A DNA stretch of 6,748 bases. It comes from an uncultured Clostridia bacterium. Lineage in GTDB: Bacteria > Bacillota > Clostridia > Christensenellales > Borkfalkiaceae. The translations under genes were made by a program, and so were the position numbers. The stretch lies in NCBI GenBank assembly GCA_959605945.1, contig CAUHGY010000088.1:1-6748 (forward strand). The letters are read 5' to 3'. Below, one piece after another: positions 1-4,890 of this stretch. The notes beneath the pieces are model-generated. The model was not told where the DNA came from, did no database searches, and saw nothing but the letters and a program-made list of their open reading frames with translations. The first letter of the stretch is position 1. Each line of letters starts with the position of its first letter.

Positions 1-49
1 GACCAATCGGTTATGAGCCGACCGCTCTGACCAACTGAGCTAAAGGCCC
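1..49 (-). tRNA. tRNA with CAU anticodon, probably elongator tRNA-Met (3' half outside window)
   Basis: The reverse complement gives a 7-nt acceptor strand GGGCCTT, then TA, a D-arm (GCTC...GAGC), an anticodon stem GTCGG/CCGAT and the loop CTCATAA. The anticodon CAT lies at 13-15. The variable loop, T-arm and acceptor 3' strand lie beyond the left edge. The acceptor and anticodon stem differ from initiator tRNA. CAU is also the gene-encoded anticodon of the lysidine-modified tRNA-Ile2, and that alternative cannot be excluded without the missing half. The gene sits 40 nt downstream of tRNA-Pro on the same strand and is probably cotranscribed with it. Confidence 0.88.
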
Positions 50-89
50 TTAAAATTTTTTGCAGTTGCGTTGGCGGTAAAGCCATTTT

Positions 90-165
90 TGGTCGGGGTG
101 AAGAGACTCGAACTCCCGACCCCATGGTCCCAAACCACGTGCGCTACCAACTGCGCTACACCCCG
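90..165 (-). tRNA. tRNA-Pro (UGG)
   Basis: This is a complete 76-nt cloverleaf on the minus strand. The acceptor stem is CGGGGTG/CACCCCG, the D-arm is GCGC...GCGC, the anticodon loop is TTTGGGA with anticodon TGG at 130-132, the T-loop is TTCGAGT, the discriminator base is A, and the CCA end is gene-encoded (90-92). UGG reads CCA/CCG, and with wobble modification most proline codons. It is the promoter-proximal gene of a minus-strand tRNA unit that continues into the CAU tRNA and out of the window. Confidence 0.97.
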
Positions 166-184
166 TTCCTCACGACGCTTAAAT

Positions 185-213
185 ATCTTATAATAAATCG
201 CAAAATTTGTCAA
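185..213 (-). promoter_or_regulatory. Sigma-A promoter of the tRNA unit
   Basis: On the minus strand a perfect -35 TTGACA (208-213) is followed by a 17-nt spacer and the -10 TAAGAT (185-190). Transcription would start near 178, about a dozen bases before tRNA-Pro, which suits a stable-RNA operon. The -35 is part of the octamer TTGACAAA, which recurs twice on the plus strand nearby. Confidence 0.8.
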
Positions 214-315
214 CCGAAAAACACTACTTTTTATAAAAAAGTTTTAGTGATTTTTTAAGTTTTTTATTAAGACGTTTTTGACAAAAAAATCGTTTACTCT
301 TTTAATATTGACAAA
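206..315. promoter_or_regulatory. Three TTGACAAA copies, possible Spo0A boxes, between tRNA and spoIIA promoters
   Basis: The octamer TTGACAAA occurs at 206-213 (minus strand), 278-285 and 308-315 (plus strand). The two plus-strand copies are exactly 30 bp apart. The first two are also well-placed -35 elements. The third has TGTGGT where a -10 should be, so it does not work as a -35. The complement, TTTGTCAA, resembles the Spo0A box core (TTTGTCGAA-like, with A in place of G). spoIIA is a known Spo0A target in Bacillus. Spo0A binding here is inference. A simpler reading is AT-rich promoter sequence plus chance. Confidence 0.35.
278..306 (+). promoter_or_regulatory. Candidate vegetative-type promoter for the spoIIA operon
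   Basis: A perfect -35 TTGACA (278-283) is followed by a 17-nt spacer and TTTAAT (301-306; five of six -10 consensus bases). The start would fall near 313, giving a leader of about 50 nt before spoIIAA. In Bacillus this operon is read by sigma-H with Spo0A. I searched this interval for a sigma-H pair (AGGA-type and GAAT-type boxes) and did not find one. Confidence 0.6.
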
Positions 316-363
316 TTGTGCCAGGTTACTTGTGGTAATGTTATGTTATTGAAAGGAGGGCGT

Positions 364-672
364 ATGGAAATTAAATATAAAAAAAGCGGGGGCGGACTCA
401 CTGTATATGTTTACGGCGAGTTGGATGAGTGTTCCGCTTCAAGCGCCAAAAATATACTTGATAGAATTTTGCAGGATAACTTAAACGCAAATAAAGTTGT
501 TTTTGATTTATCCGGGCTTTCATTTATGGACAGCACGGGAATAGGACTTCTCATAGGAAGATACAAAAAATTAAAACAATTCAGCGTTCCGTCATACATA
601 TCAGGGGCGTCGGTGGCAACGGAAAAAGTTATCGAACTTGCGGGCCTTTATAAAATTATGCCCAAATATTGA
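364..672 (+). CDS. spoIIAA: Anti-sigma F factor antagonist SpoIIAA
   Basis: A 102-residue STAS-domain protein, slightly shorter than the Bacillus protein. In the forespore, unphosphorylated SpoIIAA binds the SpoIIAB-sigma-F complex and frees sigma-F. SpoIIAB inactivates it by phosphorylating one serine, and SpoIIE reactivates it. The diagnostic motif LSFMDSTGIGLLIGRYK is present, and Ser57 in it matches the phosphorylated serine (Ser58) of Bacillus subtilis. The N-terminal strand ending VYGELDE (residues 16-22) is also typical. I chose ATG 364 because AAAGGAGGG (352-360) lies just before it and residue 1 aligns with the family. An upstream in-frame TTG at 316 would add 16 unlikely residues and lacks a ribosome site. 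spoIIAB follows after 12 nt. Confidence 0.96.
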   Translation: MEIKYKKSGGGLTVYVYGELDECSASSAKNILDRILQDNLNANKVVFDLSGLSFMDSTGIGLLIGRYKKLKQFSVPSYISGASVATEKVIELAGLYKIMPKY

Positions 673-684
673 CAGGAGAATAAT

Positions 685-1119
685 ATGGAAAACACAAACA
701 AAATTAAGTTGAGCTTTTTATCTCTATCGGAAAATGAAGGTTTCGCAAGAAGCGTTGTCGCTTTTTTAGCGTTACAGCTCAATCCGAGCGTGGCGCAGAT
801 TGCCGATATAAAGACGGCTGTAAGCGAAGCCGTTACTAACGCAATAGTACACGGATATCCGGATTCCGTCGGTGAAATTATGTTAGAGGCAGAGCTTAGC
901 GGCGGGAAAATACATATAAACATTCACGACTTCGGGGTGGGCATCGACAATCTCGAAGAAGCGCTTGAACCTTTTTATACTACAAAACCCGATGAAGAAC
1001 GCTCCGGAATGGGATTCACGATAATGAAAAGTTTTATGGAAGATGTAAAAGTCGAATCGGAAAAGGGTAAAGGTACAAATGTTTATATGACAAAAACTAT
1101 AAAAAGCGATGCTGTTTAA
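685..1119 (+). CDS. spoIIAB: Anti-sigma F factor / serine kinase SpoIIAB
   Basis: A 144-residue GHKL-type ATPase and protein kinase. It holds sigma-F inactive in an ATP-dependent complex and phosphorylates SpoIIAA. The ATP site is intact: the N-box DIKTAVSEAVTNAIVHGY (41-58) with Glu48 and Asn52, the G1 box DFGVGID (82-88), an ATP-lid segment around residues 95-107, and the G2 box SGMGFTIMKSF (107-117) followed by EKGKGT (126-131). Arg22 in NEGFARS aligns with Bacillus Arg20, a residue that contacts both sigma-F and SpoIIAA. AGGAG at 674-678 gives a six-base spacing to the ATG. The gene lies between its two binding partners, with 12-nt and 6-nt gaps, so the three are made together. Confidence 0.97.
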   Translation: MENTNKIKLSFLSLSENEGFARSVVAFLALQLNPSVAQIADIKTAVSEAVTNAIVHGYPDSVGEIMLEAELSGGKIHINIHDFGVGIDNLEEALEPFYTTKPDEERSGMGFTIMKSFMEDVKVESEKGKGTNVYMTKTIKSDAV

Positions 1120-1125
1120 AGGTTA

Positions 1126-1845
1126 ATGATGCTCGATCAGGATCTTTTGCTTGATTACGTAAGAAAAGCCAAAAATGGAGATGAAGCAGCCAAAGAGATA
1201 GTTTTTCAAAGTAATGCGCCGCTTATAAAAAGTTTGGTGCGCCGATTTAAAAACAAAGGCGTAGAATACGACGATCTCTATCAGATTGCCTGCATAGGAT
1301 TTTTGAAAGCAGTAAATAACTTTGACGAAAGCTTCGGCGTTAAATTTTCAACCTATACCGTGCCGATGGTGATCGGCGAAATAAAACGTTATATGCGTGA
1401 CAACGGAGCGATTAAAGTTTCCAGAACGTTAAAAATACTCGCCAATAAAATAAATAGATTTATAGAAGAATATCAGACGCAAAACAGCGACTCTCCGTCC
1501 GTAGAATTTATAGCGGAAAAATTCGGAGTAACCGCCGAAGAAGTTGTACTTGCTCTCGACAGTGCAAGAATGCCTCTTTCCATTTACGATAAATTTGAAG
1601 ACGAAGACGACTCTCAGGAACTGCTTGATAAAATACCTTGCGAGGACAGTGAAGAAAAAATGGTGGACAAGATTCATCTTTCCAACATAATAGACGGGCT
1701 ATCGGAAAGAGAGCGAAAAATTATCGTTTTAAGATATTTCAGAGACCGAACGCAAAGTGAAATAGCGGAATCGCTGGGTGTGTCGCAAGTGCAGGTTTCA
1801 AGGTTGGAAAACAGAATTATAGATAAAATACGGCTTAAATATTAG
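1126..1845 (+). CDS. sigF: RNA polymerase sigma factor SigF (SpoIIAC)
   Basis: A 239-residue sigma-70 family factor (Bacillus SigF has 255), the first forespore-specific sigma factor. Region 2 spans about residues 28-100 and includes YDDLYQIACIGFLKAV and KFSTYTVPMVIGEIKRYMRD, then KVSRTLK. Region 3 covers about 103-150. Region 4 (about 192-236) ends in the helix-turn-helix TQSEIAESLGVSQVQVSRLE. Sigma-G is a close relative, but the position directly behind spoIIAA-spoIIAB identifies sigma-F. The start has two tandem ATGs (1126 and 1129). AAGG at 1119-1122 suits the second one slightly better. Translation is probably coupled to spoIIAB, whose stop lies six bases upstream. The last codons form the left arm of the terminator. 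Confidence 0.95.
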   Translation: MMLDQDLLLDYVRKAKNGDEAAKEIVFQSNAPLIKSLVRRFKNKGVEYDDLYQIACIGFLKAVNNFDESFGVKFSTYTVPMVIGEIKRYMRDNGAIKVSRTLKILANKINRFIEEYQTQNSDSPSVEFIAEKFGVTAEEVVLALDSARMPLSIYDKFEDEDDSQELLDKIPCEDSEEKMVDKIHLSNIIDGLSERERKIIVLRYFRDRTQSEIAESLGVSQVQVSRLENRIIDKIRLKY

Positions 1846-1856
1846 CCGTATTTTTT
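1825..1856 (+). terminator. Intrinsic terminator of the spoIIA operon
   Basis: An 11-bp perfect stem (AAAATACGGCT at 1825-1835 with AGCCGTATTTT at 1844-1854) has an 8-nt loop and is followed by a T-run through 1856. The left arm encodes the C-terminus of SigF, and the TAG stop (1843-1845) lies at the loop/right-arm boundary. The symmetric A and T flanks mean it could act on either strand. It separates the spoIIA unit from spoVA. Confidence 0.88.
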
Positions 1857-2166
1857 ATTATAGCTTTGTGTAATTCAATATTTCCCGATATCAAAAGAAA
1901 CCGAAGAAATAAAGAGAGGGGATGAAAATTATATCGACATTATTCACGGCGCCAATGTTCGGAACAGTCAATAAATATGTTTTTCCGCGGGCAAGATGAT
2001 TTTTTCCGGAATGGCTGTATATTTTGATATCTGAGTTGAGGCGTAAGGTATTCCGTCGATGAAAGACTAAATTAAATATTGTTTATATAATATCGCAATA
2101 TATCTTATGATATTTCATATATAGCTGCGCTTTACGTTGTTTAAATAAAATATTTCATCCATTTCC
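1857..2166. other. Gene-poor AT-rich interval between sigF and spoVA
   Basis: I see no recognisable gene on either strand. One tiny ORF at 1922-1999 (25 codons, beginning MKIISTLF) follows GAGAGGGG, but the spacing to its ATG is very short. If its TGA were ignored, the same frame would stay open for 20 more codons, to TGA at 2060-2062. The octamer TTTTTCCG occurs twice (1980-1987 and around 2001). A TATAAT at 2086-2091 has no good -35 partner. The second half (about 2070-2160) is very AT-rich with only short, weak inverted repeats. It may be decayed coding sequence or a long non-coding upstream region. I cannot tell which. Confidence 0.5.
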
Positions 2167-2196
2167 GTATTAAACAAAAAAAGAATACTCATATTA
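2167..2196 (+). promoter_or_regulatory. Candidate sigma-G promoter for spoVACDE
   Basis: GTATT (2167-2171) matches four of five positions of the Bacillus sigma-G -35 (GYATR). An exact 18-nt spacer follows, then CATATTA (2190-2196), a full match to the -10 pattern CATNNTA. The Bacillus spoVA operon is known to be transcribed by sigma-G in the forespore, so both match and position make sense. The start would be near 2203, about 90 nt before spoVAC. The call rests on motif reading by eye in AT-rich sequence, where chance matches are possible. Confidence 0.6.
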
Positions 2197-2204
2197 AAAG
2201 TGTT

Positions 2205-2309
2205 ATGAGAAAACCGATAAATTATGAGTACATGAAAAACTCAGACGAAAGAGAAGTGCTTATAAAAGATTTTATAAAAAAGGAGAACCGAAATGAAAAC
2301 GGCCGATAA
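2205..2309 (+). CDS. Possible 34-codon leader ORF overlapping the spoVAC start
   Basis: ATG 2205 opens a 34-residue frame, closed by TAA at 2307-2309, that runs 17 nt into spoVAC in another frame. The predicted peptide is hydrophilic and highly charged (segments EYMKNSDEREVL and IKDFIKKEN). It has no membrane segment or family I recognise. No good ribosome site precedes the ATG. If the sigma-G promoter is right, transcription would start only a couple of bases upstream, making the message nearly leaderless. An internal in-frame ATG lies at 2232. The frame contains the spoVAC ribosome site, so its translation could affect spoVAC. It may equally be a chance open frame in a 90-nt leader. Confidence 0.25.
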   Translation: MRKPINYEYMKNSDEREVLIKDFIKKENRNENGR

Positions 2310-2754
2310 ATGTTTGAATAATAATTATCTGCGTTACGTTCATCTGATTTCGCCGAGAACCAAGGAAGCGAGATCGCTTTGGCATGCATTTTGGGTGGGC
2401 GGTGTGATTTGCTCGATAGGACAAGGGTTCAGATACTTTTTTGAACTCGGTTTAGGTCTTTCCGGAGATGAACTTTCCGCATACGTGTCTATGGTGATGA
2501 TATTTTTAGGCGCGCTGTTTACCGGCCTTGGAATATATGACAGGATCGGAAAATATGCGGGCGGCGGATCAATTGTTCCGATAACGGGATTTGCCAATTC
2601 AGTGGTATCGCCGGCTATGGAGTTCAAAACAGAAGGCTATATATACGGTCTTGCGGCTAAAATGTTTATAGTGGCCGGACCGATAATTGTATTCGGCGTG
2701 GCAAGCAGTGTTCTTGTTGGTATTTCGTATTTTATTATATACAGGGTATTTTGA
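2293..2754 (+). CDS. spoVAC: Stage V sporulation protein AC (SpoVAC)
   Basis: A 153-residue membrane protein of the usual family length (about 150). With SpoVAD and SpoVAE it forms the forespore inner-membrane machinery for dipicolinic acid. Bacillus SpoVAC has been reported to behave as a mechanosensitive channel during release. Family signatures are VGGVICSIGQG (35-45), FTGLGIYDRIGKYAGGGS (76-93) and VPITGFANSVVSPAMEFKTEG (95-115), followed by a hydrophobic C-terminal half (about 117-150). Hydrophobic segments lie at roughly 31-50, 63-82, 117-137 and 134-150. The start is firm: AAGGAG at 2280-2285 lies seven bases before ATG 2293. The N-terminal 28 residues are cytosolic-looking and variable. 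The stop codon overlaps the spoVAD start by one base. Confidence 0.96.
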   Translation: MKTADKCLNNNYLRYVHLISPRTKEARSLWHAFWVGGVICSIGQGFRYFFELGLGLSGDELSAYVSMVMIFLGALFTGLGIYDRIGKYAGGGSIVPITGFANSVVSPAMEFKTEGYIYGLAAKMFIVAGPIIVFGVASSVLVGISYFIIYRVF

Positions 2755-3743
2755 TGTATAGAACGATTTTTTTCAAAAATAAACCCGTTATAACGGGAAC
2801 ATATACCGTTTCAGGTCCTAAAGAGGCTGCCGGGAGCATAGGTAAAAAAATAAGAATGAAACTCGAAGACGATATGTTCGGAGAAAAGACTTTTGAACAG
2901 GCAGAAACAAAAATGCTGTTCTATTCTATAAAAGGAGCCATAGAAGATTCGGGAAAAACCGAGCGCGATATAAATGCAGTAATTGCCGGGGACCTTTTGA
3001 ATCAGATTATAGCGGCTACATTTTCGGTCAGAAACTTTCAGATCGGATATCTCGGCGTTTATAATGCCTGCGCGACTTTTACCGAAGCGCTTACGCTTGG
3101 AGCAACGCTTATTGACGGAGGATATATGGAAAACGTGGTATGCGGTACCAGCAGTCATTTTTCATCTGCGGAAAGACAATACCGCTATCCTTTGGAACTC
3201 GGATGTACACGCCCGCCGCTGTCGCAATGGACGGTGACAGGCGCCGGGTCGTGCGTGCTGTCTAAGAGCGGCAACGGGCCAAAGATAACCGCCGCTACTA
3301 TTGGTAAAATAGTAGACTATGGTGTGTCTGACGCAAACAATATGGGAGCCGCCATGGCTCCGGCGGCAGCGGATACGCTTCTGACTCATTTTAAAGAAAC
3401 AGGCTTTTCTCCGGAAGAATATGATTTGATTCTGACAGGCGATCTCGGAACGTTTGGCACAAGGATATTAAAGGATTTGATTTGGGAAAAAGGGTATGAC
3501 ATAGAAAAGCAGCACGTAGATTGCGGAGAACTTGTTTATAATATCTGTGAAGATGAGTATCAGGGAGGAAGCGGTGCAGGCTGCAGTTCGCTGGTCTTTA
3601 ACTCTTATATTTACGATAAACTTAAAAGAAAAAAATTAAAAAAGGTTCTGCTTATGGCGACCGGAGCTCTATTGTCGTCAATATCGACTCAACAAGGCGA
3701 AAGTATTCCGGGAATTGCTCATGCGGTATCGGTGGAGTGCTAA
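2754..3743 (+). CDS. spoVAD: Stage V sporulation protein AD (SpoVAD)
   Basis: A 329-residue soluble, thiolase-fold protein (Bacillus SpoVAD is about 338) that binds dipicolinic acid and works with the SpoVA membrane subunits. Clear signatures are SGPKEAAG (20-27), AGDLLNQ (78-84), YNACATF (103-109) with Cys106 at the thiolase-like active-site position, CGTSSHFSSAERQYRYP (130-146), the segment ending MGAAMAPAAADTLL, LTGDLGTFG, and the C-terminal ATGALLS...QQGESIPGIAHAV. Asp80, Cys106 and His135 are conserved pocket residues. No coenzyme A chemistry is implied. I start it at ATG 2754, which overlaps the spoVAC stop in TGATG. The TTG immediately before it, at 2751, is a less likely start. The weak AGGG upstream suggests reinitiation coupled to spoVAC. 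spoVAE starts on the base after the stop. Confidence 0.97.
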   Translation: MYRTIFFKNKPVITGTYTVSGPKEAAGSIGKKIRMKLEDDMFGEKTFEQAETKMLFYSIKGAIEDSGKTERDINAVIAGDLLNQIIAATFSVRNFQIGYLGVYNACATFTEALTLGATLIDGGYMENVVCGTSSHFSSAERQYRYPLELGCTRPPLSQWTVTGAGSCVLSKSGNGPKITAATIGKIVDYGVSDANNMGAAMAPAAADTLLTHFKETGFSPEEYDLILTGDLGTFGTRILKDLIWEKGYDIEKQHVDCGELVYNICEDEYQGGSGAGCSSLVFNSYIYDKLKRKKLKKVLLMATGALLSSISTQQGESIPGIAHAVSVEC

Positions 3744-4118
3744 ATGGTTTGGGATATTGTTTTTACTTTTTTAAAGGTATTTGCTGTTGGCGGAAGTATT
3801 TGTGTTATCGCACAATTACTGATAAATTATACTAAGATTACGTCTGGCAGAATACTTGTTTATTTTCTTCTTTCCGGAGTGCTTCTGCAAGCTTTTGGGC
3901 TGTATCAGTATTTAGTTGATTTTGCCGGAGCGGGTGCTACGGTTCCGATTTCAGGTTTCGGATATCTGCTTGCCGACGGAGCGATGAAAGGGGCAAAAGA
4001 AAGTCTTTTCAAAGCCGTTACAGGCGGAATATCCGCGGCAGCGATGGGGCTTACCGCAGCGATAGTTTTCGGTTATATTTTTGCTCTTATATTCCGCGCG
4101 AGGTCTAAAAAGAATTGA
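3744..4118 (+). CDS. spoVAE: Stage V sporulation protein AE (SpoVAE, SpoVAEb type)
   Basis: A 124-residue membrane protein, a little longer than the usual 116 or so. It is the third subunit of the dipicolinic acid machinery. Signatures are VGGSICVIAQ (15-24), FGLYQYLVDFAGAGATVPISGFG (51-73) and the C-terminal hydrophobic segment AAIVFGYIFALIF before a basic tail (RARSKKN). Hydrophobic segments fall at about 5-25, 37-57 and 92-117. GGTGGAG at 3731-3737, inside the end of spoVAD, lies six bases before ATG 3744, and no base separates the two genes. It resembles SpoVAC in motif order. Bacillus also carries spoVAA, AB, AEa and AF. None of these is present here, as is common in Clostridia. Confidence 0.95.
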   Translation: MVWDIVFTFLKVFAVGGSICVIAQLLINYTKITSGRILVYFLLSGVLLQAFGLYQYLVDFAGAGATVPISGFGYLLADGAMKGAKESLFKAVTGGISAAAMGLTAAIVFGYIFALIFRARSKKN

Positions 4119-4119
4119 T

Positions 4120-4153
4120 TTGCAATATGATATATTATGATAGAATATTGCAA
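4120..4153. other. Inverted repeat around the yunB start codon
   Basis: TTGCAATAT (4120-4128) and ATATTGCAA (4145-4153) form a perfect 9-bp inverted repeat with a 16-nt spacer. The yunB ATG (4137) lies in the loop. It starts two bases after the spoVAE stop. No T-run follows, so it is not a terminator. It could be an RNA hairpin affecting yunB translation, a protein-binding palindrome, or chance in AT-rich sequence. Confidence 0.4.
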
Positions 4154-4799
4154 TGAAAATATATGGTATAAAAAACGTCCCGGAAAAAAGAGACGTTTTT
4201 TGTGCTGGGTTATGGCTATTATTTTATCATTCGGATTATTCGCCTATTATAAATGGGTAATTACCGCACAAGTTATTTCACTGTGCGGCGATTATGCTTA
4301 TTCTTATTCCGCTTATGCCGTAAATAAAACGGTGCTTAATTCTCTTGAGCAGGAGATAAAATACACGGATCTTATAACCGTTGAAAAAAACAGCAGCGGA
4401 GATATCGTTCTTATGAGTACCAATTCTCATAAAATCAACGCTATCAGCCGTGAAATTGCAAGCGAATGCCAAATAAGGCTGGATGCAAAAATCAGACAGG
4501 GCATACCGATTCCGTGGATGTGTTTTAGCGGAATAACTCTTCTTGCAGGCTATGGAAGACCGGTGCTATTCAAGTCTCTTTCGGTAGTGAGCGTAATATG
4601 CGATTTCGGTTCTAAATTTACGACAACGGGAATTAACCAGACGCTTCATTCGGTTTACATAGAAGTTAAAAGTACCGTAAAGATCAATATGCCGCTGAAT
4701 TCGAGAACAGAAGAATGTGTCACGTCAGTTTTGATAAGCGAAGCCGTTTTGATTGGAAAAGTTCCGGAAATATATCTTAACGGGCATTTGTTCGGGTAA
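4137..4799 (+). CDS. yunB: Sporulation protein YunB
   Basis: A 220-residue predicted single-pass membrane protein (Bacillus YunB is about 250). The order is a basic cytosolic N-terminus (KKRPGKKRR, 12-20), one membrane segment (about 21-38), then an extracytoplasmic domain. Family features are the SAYAVNKTV stretch after the membrane segment and the C-terminal block GINQTLHSVYIEVKSTVKI...PLNSRTEE...GKVPEIYL. Bacillus yunB is a sigma-E (mother-cell) gene needed for normal sporulation; its biochemical role is not known to me. The start is uncertain. ATG 4137 has no visible ribosome site and sits between inverted-repeat arms. Alternatives TTG 4200 or ATG 4212 would remove the basic segment and are less likely. 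It lies 18 nt after spoVAE, so cotranscription is possible, although Bacillus expresses the two in different compartments. Confidence 0.85.
   Translation: MIEYCNENIWYKKRPGKKRRFLCWVMAIILSFGLFAYYKWVITAQVISLCGDYAYSYSAYAVNKTVLNSLEQEIKYTDLITVEKNSSGDIVLMSTNSHKINAISREIASECQIRLDAKIRQGIPIPWMCFSGITLLAGYGRPVLFKSLSVVSVICDFGSKFTTTGINQTLHSVYIEVKSTVKINMPLNSRTEECVTSVLISEAVLIGKVPEIYLNGHLFG
4170..4201 (+). terminator. Terminator-like hairpin inside the 5' end of yunB
   Basis: AAAAAACGTC (4170-4179) pairs with GACGTTTTTT (4192-4201) across a 12-nt loop, so the stem runs into a T-stretch. It could end spoVAE transcripts or act as an attenuator. Only four base pairs involve G or C, the loop is large, and the A- and T-rich arms encode the lysine/arginine-rich segment and Phe-Leu of YunB. 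The structure may therefore be a by-product of coding sequence. Confidence 0.3.
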
Positions 4800-4855
4800 A
4801 TAAGAAAGAAAATATCATATTAATTGATATAATATAAAAAATGGCGGGTAACTCC

Positions 4856-4884
4856 TTGACAAAGTAATTTTTATTATTTATAAT
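4856..4884 (+). promoter_or_regulatory. Consensus sigma-A promoter of pheST
   Basis: TTGACA (4856-4861), a 17-nt spacer and TATAAT (4879-4884) match the consensus at every hexamer position. Transcription should start near 4891, giving a leader of about 260 nt before pheS. The strength of the promoter fits an operon controlled mainly by downstream attenuation. Confidence 0.93.
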
Positions 4885-4890
4885 AAAGAA

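Noticed and set aside
308..336. Second spoIIA promoter using TTGACA at 308-313
   Set aside because: At 16-18 nt spacing the candidate -10 sequences (TTGTGG, TGTGGT, GTGGTA) are not acceptable.
316..363. Upstream TTG extension of SpoIIAA
   Set aside because: The extra 16 residues do not resemble the family, no ribosome site precedes the TTG, and the ATG at 364 has a strong AAAGGAGGG.
1126..1845. Identification as sigma-G instead of sigma-F
   Set aside because: The proteins are similar, but the position as third gene of spoIIAA-spoIIAB-sigF and the family alignment favour sigma-F.
2063..2091. Sigma-A promoter with TATAAT at 2086-2091
   Set aside because: The hexamer 17 nt upstream is AAGACT, a poor -35, and there is no TG extension. 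A TATAAT is expected by chance in such AT-rich DNA.
2811..3389. Minus-strand open frames inside spoVAD, and similar antisense frames elsewhere (for example 1429-1677, 5487-5780, 6399-6683)
   Set aside because: They lie opposite well-recognised genes, have no family features or ribosome sites, and are shadows of codon bias.
4812..4830. ATATCA/TGATAT hairpin as a yunB terminator
   Set aside because: Six mostly A-T pairs with no T-run. Far too weak for intrinsic termination.
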